From the NCBI GenBank assembly GCA_006538405.1, contig BJKQ01000012.1, positions 903,001-967,000 of the forward strand: a stretch of DNA of 64,000 nucleotides, read 5' to 3'. Below are positions 1-11,300 of the stretch, piece after piece. The notes under the pieces were generated by a model, which saw only the letters and a list, made by a program, of their open reading frames with translations, searched no databases and had not been told where the DNA came from. Source of the DNA: Hansfordia pulvinata. Taxonomy: Eukaryota; Ascomycota; Sordariomycetes; Xylariales. Numbering within the stretch: position 1 is the first letter of the stretch; the number at the start of each line of letters is the position of its first letter. A program made the translations under genes and the position numbers.

Positions 1-1218
1 CGAGTGCGTCAGCTCGACGAGGGCGTCGTGCGAGTCCTCGCGCGCGCCGCCCAGGATGTTGAGCATGATGGCCGCCGACACGCGCGGCTGCAGCTTGATC
101 TGTGGCGGCACAATGTCGAGGATCGAGTACAGCTGCGCCCGGTACTGCGACATGGCCGGGACGGCCTCGATGGTGTAGTGGCCCGAGTTGTGGCTGCGCA
201 GGTGGCATTAGTTGTTGGTTTCCAGAGTCGAGGAGGACTCGGGGGCCGGGGCGGACTTACGGCCGGGGGGCAACCTCGTTGATGACCAATTGGCCTGCGA
301 TGTTGAGCCCTGTTAGCATTTTGCGGTGCGGCGGCCTGGATTCGCTTGCCACTCACCGTCTTCCAGGTAGAACATCTCCACAGCAAAGACACCCCTTCCT
401 TTGAGAGTGCGGATGACGTCCGAGGCAACCTTGCGGGCTTTCTCGCAGACGTCGGCTGGCACGCGCCTCGGGGGGTAGAAGACCTTTGTGCAGATGCTGT
501 CCTCGTGGATGGTCTCGACAGCCGGATAGGGGTGGACGTCGCGCAGGCGGCCCTGGTCGTCCTCGGTGCGCATGACCATGACGGCCAGCTCGTGGCGGAA
601 GGGCTGGAACTTTTCGGCGTAGAGCGACAGCTTGCCCATGACGTTGGCGGCCTCGAGGAAGTCCTCGGCGCCGTCGATCTTGAAGTTTCCGCGACCATCG
701 TAGGATCCCTTGCGGGCCTTGAGCATAAAGGGGAAGCCGAAGGCCTTGTGGGCGGCCTTGAGCGACTCGGCCATGACCTGGCCGGCCTTGATGGGGTCGA
801 GGCCGGCGCCCGTGTCGATGGGCATCTGGGGCGCGATGGGGATGCCGGCGGCCGCAAAGTGCTCCTTCTGGAGGAACTTGTCCTGGATGAGGCGCAGCGT
901 CTCCCACGAGGGGTGCACGGGGACGACCTTGCGGCGGCCGTCGACCAGGACGCCCTGGGTGGCGACCTCCTCGAGGACCTCGGTGTTGATGTGCTCAATC
1001 TCGACGGTCAGGACGTCGCAGCGGCGGGCGAGCTCGCGGACCTTGTCGGCGTCCTTGAAGGAGCCGGCGACGTGGCGGGGATGGTCGTTGACCTGGCGGG
1101 TCGGGCAGTCGGCGGCGTCGAGGACGACGAGCTCGACGCCCAGCAGCATGGCCTGCTCCTGCAGCATGCGGCCCAGCTGGCCGCCGCCGAGGATGCCGAT
1201 GACAGGGTGTTTGGCCAT
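1..1218 (-). CDS. ADE2: Phosphoribosylaminoimidazole carboxylase (AIR carboxylase), 5' part
   Basis: ADE2 converts aminoimidazole ribonucleotide to CAIR in purine synthesis, in the cytosol. The start is placed at 1218 because the protein then opens with MAKHPVIGILGGGQLGRML, the nucleotide-binding motif at the N terminus of PurK/ADE2 proteins. An in-frame ATG at 1308 would add a 30-residue low-complexity tail. The ATP-grasp region is recognisable (KARKGSYDGRGN; HELAVMVMRTEDDQGR). Three exons are visible: 1218-357, 294-261 and 193-1. The introns are 356-295 (GTGAGT...CAG) and 260-194 (GTAAGT...CAG), and the frame continues through both (QLVINEVAPR, then HNSGHYTIEAVPAMSQYR). About 363 residues are present. 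Fungal ADE2 is usually near 570 residues, so the C-terminal PurE-like domain lies beyond base 1. The family assignment is very secure. Confidence 0.95.
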
Positions 1219-1226
1219 GGTGCCGA

Positions 1227-1268
1227 GTCGTGGCGTGGCGTGGCGTGTCGTGTCGTGTCGTGTCGTGC
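1227..1268. repeat. Pentanucleotide tandem array just upstream of the ADE2 start
   Basis: The unit is CGTGG turning into CGTGT, about eight copies, ending roughly 9 bases before the ADE2 start codon on the minus strand. It would lie in the 5' leader of the ADE2 mRNA. The spacing and purity suggest replication slippage. Confidence 0.75.
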
Positions 1269-1788
1269 TCGGAGAGGGAGAGGGGCAGGTGAGGGTGAGG
1301 GTGTCCAAGGGTCGCTATCGCTGTCGCTGTCGCGGGTGGGCGAGGACGGGATGGGCTCCCGGGTACCGGGGCAGAAATTTAGCACGGCATGGGCGCCGGT
1401 GACGGGCGGGTTTGCCCCTCCATCGGCGCCCGCAGTCGCATCCCACCAACGCCGCAAAATGACATAATGGCGGGGCTAGCCGGGAGGGGTGGTCTCTGGG
1501 GGTTTTAGTGTCTGTTGGGCGTCCAGGCCTCATGTGCACCGGTACGTGTCTAGTTTCGGGCAGTTTGGTTGAAAGGAAGGAGCCCGCGATCATACTGGCG
1601 CAAACAGCAGTCGCGATTGATGAGTGACAGATAGGTGACATCGACAACGCAACCAGCTGCAATTGCAGACATAATCCTCGCCACTCCGCGCAGAACCTAT
1701 CAACTCACAACCATCGACCGTCACAGGTAATCCCCAACGAAAAAACAAAAGACGCACCCTCGCGTGCGAGGGGGCAAAAGATTGTGCT
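1269..1788. other. Intergenic: ADE2 upstream region and tRNA downstream flank
   Basis: No convincing coding sequence. It holds the ADE2 promoter on the minus side, including a short GCTGTC-type hexamer run near 1313-1335, and the 3' flank of the tRNA gene. Confidence 0.6.
1738..1750 (-). terminator. Probable RNA polymerase III terminator of tRNA-Leu
   Basis: On the minus strand, about 40 bases past the tRNA 3' end, there is TTTTGTTTTTTC. Oligo-T runs of this kind end Pol III transcripts. A short GC-rich inverted repeat (CCTCGCACGCGAGG) lies just before it. Confidence 0.6.
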
Positions 1789-1883
1789 GATGAGAGTGGG
1801 ACTCGAACCCACGCGGATTGCTCCACTGCGAAGTTAATTCAGGTGTCCTGAACGCAGCGCCATAACCACTCGGCCATCTCACC
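1789..1883 (-). tRNA. tRNA-Leu (anticodon CAG) with intron
   Basis: Reading the minus strand, GGTGAGA (1883-1877) pairs with TCTCATC (1795-1789) as the acceptor stem. A D arm with GCCGAGTGGTTA follows. The anticodon stem CTGCG/CGCAG encloses TTCAGG, an intron of about 15 bases, and a final T. The anticodon is CAG. The intron contains CCTGAA, complementary to TTCAGG of the anticodon loop, which is the expected anticodon-intron helix. A long variable arm (class II, as in Leu and Ser) and a T arm with GGTTCGAGTCC complete the fold. The CCA is not encoded. Confidence 0.93.
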
Positions 1884-3827
1884 GGTGCTCAAACTCTTTC
1901 TGAGCTTGTGTTGAAGGGCCGCAGCTTATTCAGTGATAACTCGGCTTTGGAAAAAGTCTCGACTCTCTTCGACATCAGACTCGACACCCGCGGAGTGCCA
2001 AGTGTACTCGAAGCTAGCCGCCCTGGTATACCTGACCCATTCCAGCATTTCCTTTGCCATGAAGACAGACCAACATCAGCGGCTTCTAGCCGATAGCCCG
2101 ACTGAGACTGGATTATGCGAAGGCTCAGCGATGCGATCCCCCAAGATTGGTAGCCAATCTGCTCCGAAGGAAGACACTGCGCCTAGGTGACGGGTTCCAG
2201 AGGACCGCTGCCATGGTTCAATTTCGCTGCATGAGTGGCTCACGGACTGAAAGGCATGAACCGCTTCCAATTCCTGGCACATATTTGTCTGCCGTCAAAT
2301 CGACAACGGAGTCAAAGCCCGGATTCGTTCGCTGAAGGTTGCCCCGACACCGCTTGCTGGCAGATTTTGCCGGGCAGCAAACTGGCAATCTACACTCGGC
2401 GATCATATACCCATAGCCTTGAGAGGTCGGCCGAGCAAAGTCTGGGGACTTCTGTGCCACGCCCGTCTTTGGGCGTGGGAGGCATCCCAGGTCGCTGTCT
2501 CAGAATGCAGGCTGTCGGCATACCAGTGACTGAACCCGATACGCCAGGCATACCAGGGCGCACCAACCTCAAGAGCTTCCGACACTGGCGTGCCTGGGCA
2601 AAGGAGCACAGAAGAAGCCGGGCCACGAGGTCACATTCTTCGCGGATCCTACGCTAACGTTGGGATACGGGCCAGCCGAAGCGTCCCGACCTGCCGTCGG
2701 AACTGGGACCTTTGCGATCAGGCACTCATACGAGCAAGCAGCGTTCCTGGGCACGCTTGGGCGGCCGCTGGTCTGGTCAGACGAGCCCTCGTGGCAAGCA
2801 GACTACACGGGTAGCTGTTTGACCAGCCAGCATAGCGCCGTTGACGGCTCGCCCACCTTGCCACAGCAGAATGCTTCGTCCATGTCGAGGAACATGGTCT
2901 GATCGGAATGATTGGTGGCAGTGCTGCTCAGCAATGGAGTCACTTCAAGCCCCGGCCTGGGCCGCGAGCACATCGAATGCTGCATCGCCAGGAACAGGGC
3001 CTTGCCACGACATGCGCTGGTCTGCGTTTCAACTGGCGCAGCTAAGAACAGCCCGGACGAACTAACGCGGTGGCGCCAGCTCCTGAACGATCGGCTCATA
3101 TCGCACGCTACGGGGCCGTTTGGGCATGGCAGACGAGCCTTGCCGCCGATCATCAACGCCTAGCTGGCCTCCTGCCGCTCCTGGCCATTGTCAAGAGGGT
3201 TCTATACTCTTGCAAGCTGGCCACCGGTAAGCGATTCTCCCCACGAACTAGTACGGTCCGTGGGCGATCCTGGCGGCTCTCAAGTATATTGACGAGACTG
3301 AGGCATCGCTCAATCATTCCTCTATTACTGTTAGTGACGTGATCTCTCAGCCAGTGGCAGCTCGCCTCCAGCCCCTTGATGGTATCTTTTTGGAAGTCAG
3401 GATTCTGCGTATAGCACCACTTCAAGCCACACGCTGGAATAAGTGCCCTTACGAAAATGGGCCACCAGGCTTGCTCATCTCTGGCCAACCCTCTTTCAGC
3501 CAGCTACAGTGTTTCACTCAGTCAGGATTCCCCCTCCCCATCCGCGGCCGTGCACTATTCCAGCAGGCCATGGCGCCTCAGCGACTAATCACCCACATCC
3601 CAGGCATCGGGGAAGAGCGGCAGATCAAGCCATGCTGCAGGTATTAAGCAACTCTCCATAAGGCGGGGGTGGCCGAGCGATCCATTCCATGAACAAAGCC
3701 AGATCCTGCTGCACTTTGTGCCAAGCGACCAAGATACTATCAGCAAGGCCATCAGGCTAGCACAGGCATGACCTCCCAGCCATCGTGCAGTCAGCGGAAG
3801 ACAAGTCCAGCCGTGGGAGATGGGAGA
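1884..3827. other. Intergenic, no supported gene
   Basis: Only short overlapping open frames occur on both strands, the longest about 140 codons. None has a recognisable domain, and no consistent set of splice sites joins them. The sequence looks less GC-rich than neighbouring exons. It could contain a decayed gene or repeat, but I cannot show it. Confidence 0.5.
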
Positions 3828-3833
3828 TATAAG
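3828..3833 (+). promoter_or_regulatory. TATA-like element upstream of the DUF1996 gene
   Basis: TATAAG lies about 150 bases before the DUF1996 start codon, in a position suitable for a core promoter with a leader of about 120 bases. Confidence 0.4.
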
Positions 3834-3980
3834 AGCTCTGTCGTCCCCTCCAGCTGACGCCTCAGGTGTCTTGGTCTTATAGCCTCGCCTTGCCCTCCTG
3901 CCACGCCTCTGGTTAGGCTGCCGTCCATTCTCTATAAGCCTCACATACATCTAGAACCACGCAGGTCGCGATTCAGAAGC

Positions 3981-5186
3981 ATGTCGTCTTACCTTCGTTT
4001 GTACATGGCTGCGGCGCTGGCGCTGCAGTCGCTCGGGCTCGCCGCCGCCGACGGGGACACCTTCACGGTCAACTGCAACCCCCTGACTGTCCAGCGGAGC
4101 GACCCCATCATCAGCCCGGGCAAGATGTCGAGCCACGTCCACGCCGTGGTCGGCGGCACCGCCTTTGCCCAGAGCTTGTCGAACCAGCAGGCGACCGATG
4201 CACAGGGCACCACTTGCGACAAGAAGATGGACCACTCCAACTACTGGGTGCCGCAGCTATACGAAGACAACGGAGATGGGACTTACACCCTCGTGAAGCA
4301 CAAGGGAACCGTAAGCCAAGCTGGACCCTCCAACTCCCCCACACGCCGAACTCTGCTGACACGATACGGAAACAGGCCGCGTACTATCAAAACAGGGCAT
4401 GCGACTACCAGCAGGGCGAGACGAGCTGCCCGGATGGGTCCAAGTCGGCGGCGCCGCCCAAGGGCCTGCGCATGGTGTCTGGCAACCCGGACCTGCGCAC
4501 GTTCGACAAGAACAACATCGAGCAGAGAGCCGTCAACTTCATGTGCATCTTTGACGGCGGCTCCAAGGAGTACAACAGCCTGCCGCCGCGCGACTGCACG
4601 GACATCCGTGCCCAGGTCACGTTCCCGTCGTGCTGGAACGGCCAGGACGTGACCTCGGAGGACAACAAGAGCCATGTAAGTCGTGACAGCCGCCGCCCCT
4701 TCCTACAGTGTGCCGTCAGACGTCTGACCTGAGTTCCCAGATGTCCTTCCCGAGCACGGCGACTACAACGGCGGCGTCTGCCCCGAGTCGCACCCAAAGG
4801 CCATCATCGAGGTCTTCTACGAGTTCCACTTCGACACGAGCTCGGTCCAGGACCACACCAAGCTCGTGTTTGCGCAGGGCGACCGCACCGGGTACGGCTA
4901 CCACGGCGACTACATCAACGGCTGGACGGACCTGGAGGCGCTTGGCAGGGCCCACGAGACGTGCACCGGCAGCGGCGGCGTCGACGACCCCAACTGCAGC
5001 CTGATCCCCAAGGGCGAGAGCTCGCCGGGAAGCGCCTCGGACCAGCAGCTGGAGACGCCGGCCCCGCAGGAGGATGTTGGCTTCGATGGCCCCGTCAAGG
5101 GCCTGCCCGGCGGCAACAAGCCCACGGGGGAGCCCGTCACCGCCGAGTACCGCAAGAGGAGCCGCGTCTTCGACGTTGGCTACTAG
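3981..5186 (+). CDS. Secreted DUF1996 family protein, apparent frame break in last exon
   Basis: The start MSSYLRLYMAAALALQSLGL is a typical signal peptide. The mature part carries DUF1996 hallmarks: FTVNCNPLTVQRSDPIISPG, then SSHVHAVVGGTAF, FPSCWNGQDV and later GYGYHGDYINGWT. Exon 1 is 3981-4310 (intron 4311-4375, GTAAGC...CAG), exon 2 is 4376-4675 (donor GTAAGT), and exon 3 starts about 4741 after TTCCCAG. The frame from exon 2 into exon 3 reads SHMSFP and then leaves the frame that encodes EHGDYNGGVCPESHPKAI to the stop at 5184-5186. One base appears to be missing near 4748-4751, in a TTCCC run. Use of a GAG acceptor at 4733 would also keep the frame (SH-FPDVLPEHG). DUF1996 proteins are secreted fungal proteins of unknown biochemical role. 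The family call is firm, the gene model is not. Confidence 0.85.
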
Positions 5187-5921
5187 GCCGGCCTTGCTAG
5201 GCGGTGAGTGGGCCGGGGGAACACGGCGAAGGTCAGTGGATGAGACACGAGGCACCAGGCACGGCGGGACCGGGTTATACTGGCTCTCACTCGTGATTGT
5301 GCACAGGAGATCCCATCTATTCACGCAGAGCTCTGTGCGATGTATATATCGCGATTTACACTTCTTCAGCCCCTAGGGGTAATCAACATTTTGGTTTTGA
5401 TCCTTTCAGGCTTGCTCTCGTCCTGGGATGTGTGGCAGAACCGAGGGGCACAACGGCAGAGCTGCCAACGAAGCCTGAACGACGGTGCGTGCTGGGGATG
5501 TTCCAAGTATTATTCTAGACTGCGGCTCTGCGCCCAAGAGACGCGTGATCGGGTGAAGCAGGGCATCTCGGCCCCAAAAAAAAAAAAAAAGAGATCATTA
5601 AAATTTCGTTACCGTCGTGATACAGGAATATCATGTGCCTCGTCATCATAGGGCACCGCCAAGACCACCGTTAACCATTGCCAATCGAGGTCCTGAGAGC
5701 CGAATCCGATCCAAGAGACACGACCATATGGGTACAGAGGAATAGGCGATGGAAGAATATACGAAAAGAAGGAAGGGGAGAAAGAGAAAAAAATGCATTC
5801 AGAACAACCCCGAGCCGGAGGAAAGAAGAAAGAAAGAAGAAGAAAAAAAAAAAAAGAAGAAAGTTTCCTCCCCCGTTCGGCCGCTGAGCGTCTCTCTCTC
5901 TCTCTCTCTTTCAAGCATATA
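5187..5921. other. Intergenic with poly-A, GAA and CT tracts
   Basis: This holds the 3' flanks of two convergent genes. It contains an A run at about 5576-5590, an A/GAA-rich purine tract at about 5765-5865, and a CT run at about 5889-5910 just past the stop of the next gene. No gene is seen. Confidence 0.6.
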
Positions 5922-6221
5922 TCAGTCGTCTCGCTTGCGCTTGCAGCGCCACAGGTTCGACTCGCTCGAGCTCATGTCGCACTCGCCGCAGTCGTCGCCG
6001 CACGAGTACTCGGTGCACTCGGTGTCCTCGCAGTCGTTCCGGGCGCGGTCGAGGAAGTGCTGCCAGATCCAGGACGAGGTGATGGAGCGTCCCTGCAGCT
6101 GCTGCGGCGGCGGTGATGACGAGGAAGAGGAGGAGGAGGAGGAGGGGATGCTGGCCGCCGCCGCCAAGCCGGTGGCCAGCGCGCAGAGCGCCGCGGCGTA
6201 CGCGTATGCCGTCGGCTTCAT
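5922..6221 (-). CDS. Small secreted cysteine-rich protein, 99 aa
   Basis: A single-exon reading frame. Residues 1-23 (MKPTAYAYAAALCALATGLA and three more Ala) form a clear signal peptide. A run of about ten serines follows (residues 27-36), encoded by a TCC/TCT microsatellite, then PPPQQ. The C-terminal part has six cysteines at residues 64, 69, 74, 78, 81 and 93 (spacing X4, X4, X3, X2, X11), many acidic residues, and ends in KRKRDD. I do not recognise a named family. Size, signal peptide and cysteine content match the general description of fungal effector candidates, which is an inference. The polyserine stretch may be tolerated linker. It is convergent with the DUF1996 gene. Confidence 0.65.
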   Translation of the reverse strand: MKPTAYAYAAALCALATGLAAAASIPSSSSSSSSSSPPPQQLQGRSITSSWIWQHFLDRARNDCEDTECTEYSCGDDCGECDMSSSESNLWRCKRKRDD

Positions 6222-6585
6222 GTTGTTTTTCTTTTTCTGCCTCTCTCCTCGGGCTGTACACCCCTTATGTGTGTGTGTGCGTGTGTGTATAAGAGGCAGG
6301 ACTGCGTGGTTATTGTGGCTGTGCCTCTTGCGGGCGGCTCGTAAAGTCTGGTTTCGTTTTATGTGCCCGCTGTGGCGCGCGGATTGCCCGAACGGGTTTT
6401 TGTCTGGTGTATCCTCCTTTGAAAATTATTGATGGGTGGCCGGCGGGTGGTTTGCTTCTCTCTCTCTCTCTCTTTTTTTGTCTCGACGAATGCCGCGAAA
6501 TCGTGCGAAGACACCAGGGGGAAAAAGAAGCGCGGGGGACTGCTGATTTTGTCTTGCCTCTTTGTATATCGGGGGAGGCGAAAAC

Positions 6586-6630
<45 letters not shown>

Positions 6631-8386
6631 GGCGTCACGGCGAGGAGAGTCCCTGGCTGAGTCTCCCTTCTTTCTCCCGCGTAAACAGGGTGTGCTCTTG
6701 TCCACGAACTACCTGGTCGGGGCGGCGAGGGTTGGCGGTGGCGAGGCCAAGGGTCTTCCTCCGAGGGCAGGGTTGCCTGGGTCAGGACAGGAAGGGTCAA
6801 AAGGGTGGGACAGAGGGGGAGGAGAAGAATGATGAGGTCTATCGGAGGAGACGTTGTTTATTATTGTGTGCTTGGGCAGAGAATCCTTTCTTCCCTTTGC
6901 AATGACTGTCGGTCGAGGGCAGTGCTGCCGCTGCTGGACATAGATATACCACCACCTCACGATCTCCGTGGCCTCATCACGAGGGCCAACGCGGAAAGAG
7001 GTCATGCGACCAGTCTTCCCCAGACGCCGGCCGGCCAGCCAGGGACCCCCTTCTCTTGTGGCCGGCGTCGGTGTCCCACAGTCCCTCTTCTCGGTCTGCC
7101 TGCCTCTCTCCGTCTCTCTCTCTCTCTCTGATTCCCGGGGGCGGACGATATTGCCTGCTCCTGGTTAGCACAGCGCGCGGCGCGGTGGCGAATCGCTTGG
7201 CCTCGTCCCTCCTCCAGAGCCTGGAAGCAGATAAGTGAGGCCCCAGGCCTTGCGTCCTGTACGAGTGCGCCGCGCCAGTGGCGATGTTTCTCTCGGTGGG
7301 GTTTTGCTGTGGTCTGTCTGCCCCCAGGCCACCCATGGGTAGGGGAGGGAGAGGAGAGGGCGCTTCTTCTTCGGCGACCTGGCGCAAAAGACCAAGACCT
7401 CTCTGCTCGCCGTCTGTCTGCATGCTTGTTCATCGCCGGTTTTCAATCGTTGGGGCAGGGCCGCAGCCATGTGCCTACAGCTGCCATCCTGAGCAGCCTC
7501 ATGTGGAAAGGAAGAGGTCTAGTGAGCGCAGGAGATCGCGCGATTTCATGGCCAGGACGAAGCCATGTCATCAGCATTGTCCTCCTCGTCATCCTGAGCG
7601 TCGTTATCGTGCCATGCGCCAGTCAGCCATCGTGGCGACTTTTGGCAACCGAAGCCACTGCAAGGCCCCCCCTCCCCCCATCGAGCAAGCAAGCGAGCAA
7701 CGGTCCTCTTCTGGCTCCATATCTCCCTCTCCATCTCTCGGTAAGCCGGATTCTCCAAGTGGTCGCGTGAGCATCGCGAGCGACCGGCTCCATCACCGTG
7801 CGTCTCCCTCTCGGTGCCCACGGCGCGGCGCCTCACCTCTCCTTGCGCTTTAAGGCCATCCCGCACCCCGATTGCGGTGGGGCCAGCGACTCGTGTGACG
7901 TGCAAAGGGCTCCGGCGATGCTGACCAAAGACGCATTGTTGGAAGCTTCTGTAAGTAAGTAAGTGACTGTCACGAAAGGGCAGAGGGAGGACGCGGAACA
8001 CCAGATCGCACAATCGGAAATATCGTCGACTCATTACGCGTGCCCGCCTGCCAGACCAATCTCTCTCAAGGAGCAGAAACAGTGCCCCGGACGCCGTCCC
8101 AGCAGCGCGCTATGCTCGCACGCCCAAAGCCGCCGGCGGTGGCCCATGGCACTGTTGCGGTCCTTGGAGGACAAGACGGCAGAGCGGCCTCATTATACAT
8201 CCAAAGCCAGAAAGAGCATGACCCAATCCCGCCCAACAAGCACACCCAGAAAGCAAACCCTTCAAACGCCTTTTTCTCTTCCGTTCCGTTCCCTCTTTCC
8301 TCCGTACCGTAGTCCTACAAATCCGTAAGGCTCATTCTACTCTGCTTGTCCACCGAGTCATTCCTCCCCGCCGTCTTGTACGCCAT
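6222..8386. other. Intergenic, microsatellite-rich
   Basis: This is the upstream region of the cysteine-rich protein gene and the 3' flank of the large LRR gene. It contains a GT run at about 6268-6290 and CT runs at about 6455-6471, 6586-6629 and 7108-7130. The open frames here are low-complexity products of these repeats (RERERE or SLSLSL). I find no gene. Confidence 0.6.
6586..6629. repeat. CT dinucleotide microsatellite
   Basis: An almost pure (TC)n run of about 40 bases. It is one of several pyrimidine tracts in this intergenic block. Confidence 0.9.
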
Positions 8387-11300
8387 CTATACATCCGCCT
8401 CCGCGGGCGGTGCTTCCTCCTCTCTTTGCCTCTCCTCTCCAAAGTTCGCGCCGGTGTCGGCGTCGGCAAACACGCCGCGCTCCTTCAGCGCCTCCCAAAC
8501 GTCGTCCCGCGCGGCGAGATCCTGGCGCGGCGCCGGCAGGCCGTCCAGAGTCCGGAGGCGCGCGCAGCGGCCCAGCACGATCAGCGCGTGGAGGCGGCGG
8601 CGCATGCGCGTGTCGGGGTCCAGGCGCTTCGCAAAGGCGCAGTCGCGCTGCGCGTCCGCCTCGGCCAGGGCGAACGGCTCGGCGTCCCGGGCGGCAGCCA
8701 CGGCAGCAGTCCGCGCCGTCCCTGCGCTGCCAACACTGCCGCCGGCCCCGGGCTGCCCGCTCCCTGAGGACGCCATCAGCGTCTGCGAGGGCGCGTAGAA
8801 GCCCAGCGTCAGCGGGTTGTCCCGCGCGTCAAACGCGGTCAGGTGTGGGAAGCCGGACAGCACGTCGGCCGCGCGCGCGGCATCGCCCAGACGGTTTCCC
8901 GCGACGAGGAGGCGCTTGAGGCGTGGGATGTAGCGCAGGGGCGCCAGCTCTGCCACAGCGTTGAAGTTGAGGTTCAACACGCGCAGGTTCGGCGCCATCT
9001 GGCCCAGCTCGGGCGCCAACGACGACAGGCCGCAGCTCGACAGCTCCAGCAACTGCAGGTTGAGGTAGTCCACAGGCAGGGAGAACTCGCCCGGTTTGGC
9101 GCTGCGCAGCACGTTGCCGGACAGGAACAGCTTGCGCACCTCGTAGGCCGAGTTCAAGAAGGACATGTCGAGGCCCCCCTCGGCGCGCTGCTCCCGGAGC
9201 GAGAGACTATCCAGCCGGCGGCAGCGCGAGAATCCCGCCAGGGCGCCCAGGCAGTTGCGATCGGCGTGGAGCAGGCGCAGAGACGGGAACGCAGAGACGT
9301 CCATGTGGGTGAGTTGGTTGTCGGACACCTTGATGTACCGGAGTCCGAGCATCGGCTGCTCCGAAGAGGGCGCCAGGGCGCCGAGGCGGTTGCGCTGCAC
9401 ATTGAGGGTCGCCAGGCTCGGGAGCTGCTCCAGGTTGTCGATGAAGGAGATCTGGTTGCCTTCCAGGTCCAGGTCCGTCAGGCGGTGGAGCTTGGTGCCG
9501 TCCATGTCCACCTCCCCAATGTAGTTGTTCCTCACCCGTAGCGACTGCAGGCTGTCATGGAGCTTGATGCCGTCCAGGCTCGTGATGTGGTTGTTGTCGG
9601 CGCGCAGGCTGCGCAGGTGCACCAGGTCCTTGAACGCGTGCAGGCTGTCGATCTGGTTGTTCGAGACGTCGATGTACTGCAGGTTCTGGAGGTGACCCCA
9701 GGCCGTGAGCCCAGACAGCTGGTTGTCCATCATGCGCAGGTTCCGCACGGCCCCAGGGACGCCTTCCAGGCTGCTGATGCGGTTGCTCGAGGCGTCCAGA
9801 GTCACCACGTTCGAGCAGAACTGGTCAAGTTTGTGCAGCGTCGCCAGCTGCTTGTTGCTGATGTGCAGCTCGTCCATCGTCTCCCAGTCGGGCTCGAACG
9901 GCTCGACCTCGGTGATCTTCTCGACCAGGCTCCGCACCGCCTTCGACAAGACCTTCCGAGAGCCGTCGCCCGTCACAAGATACTCATCGCCCACCACGTA
10001 GCTGACCTCCAGGGCGCAGGACCGGTCCCCGTGGTGCATCGTAAACTCGGACAAGGGGCTCAGCGAGTAGGTGCCCACGTGCTGGCCAATGATCGGCGTT
10101 GCTGAATCGTAGGCGGTCCTGGGCGGTGCAGGGGTGGACAGGGCGTGGTCTTCGTGCTCTTCGACGGTGTCCAGCGCCGTCTCCCTGCGGATGCTGACCT
10201 GCCGCTCCGTCGTGTCGTGCTCGTCGGCCTGGTCCTCGTCTCTCTCGTCTATGCGAGACACGGGTCTGGGCACGAAGCCCTGCTTCTTGGCCGACGTGCC
10301 GTGTCCGTTCCGAGATCGACTGCGCGAGGTGGACTTGGTGGTTCTGGCGACGGAGCAGCTGACGCTGCGTGGCCCATTGGCTTGTCGTCCTCGTTTCATC
10401 GAGTCGAGCGCAATGTTGCCAATGGGCCGCCCTAGCCCGCCGCCGTCGTCGTCGTCGTCGTCGCCGATGGGGCTCAGACCCGAAATGTCGCGAATGACCG
10501 AGGCGATTGGCGACGAGAACGAAATGGTCAGGTTCTTACGCCTGGCCGGGCTGGACTTCTGCATCCGGTTCTCGTGAATCGTGATCTCGTGTTCAATCTC
10601 CTTGTCGTCCTCCACAGCGGTTTCGACCATTGTTTTCTTGATCCTGGACAGGGTTTCCTGCGACTGACTTCGCACGCTTCCAGGGCTGAGCGATTGGCCA
10701 GAGACGCGGCTGCGAGGCGATCCATCCTCCAGCGGCTCTTCCAGGAATTCCTGTATGTTGTCGAGATCGGCCTCGGCCAAGAGACCCAGGTTCTCCGTCT
10801 CCTTAGCTGTATCGACGGACAAGTCGGGAATACTGGCGAAAGGGTCGTCCTCGCTGTCCTCGGAGGGCAGCGTGTTGTTCGCTTTGCGCTCGGGCTTGGG
10901 CGTCCTGACCTTGGTCCATGTCTTCCTCTCCTTGTCGAAAACCATGTTCCCTACTTGCTCCCCAATGATCTGGTCCACGACGTCAGGCGCAATCAGTCTC
11001 CTGGAATCCGAGCGCTGAGACGATCCGGTAGGGAAAGAGCGTCCAGTCGATCCGGAAGAACGCGAGCCATTGGAGGCAAAGTCGGCCGAGTCTGCGGTCC
11101 GTGGGCGATCCGGGTTGCGCGAGAGTTTGACGTTCGGCAGATCACTTTCCACCTCTTCTTCAGGAGACTCTTCTGGAGAGCTCGGCCGCATCGCCATTCC
11201 CGTCTTCGGCTCCCTCACCTGCCCCAACGACCTCATGGAATAGTTCATCTCTCCGGCATCGCCGGTTTCTTCGTACTTCTTGAGACGCTCCTCCAGCTCG

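Noticed and set aside
346..1467. Plus-strand open frame of 373 codons opposite ADE2
   Set aside because: It is a shadow of the ADE2 coding strand, which is unmistakable.
3660..3700. GGTGGCCGAGCGA, resembling the 5' part of a Leu or Ser tRNA
   Set aside because: No matching acceptor stem, anticodon arm or T arm follows.
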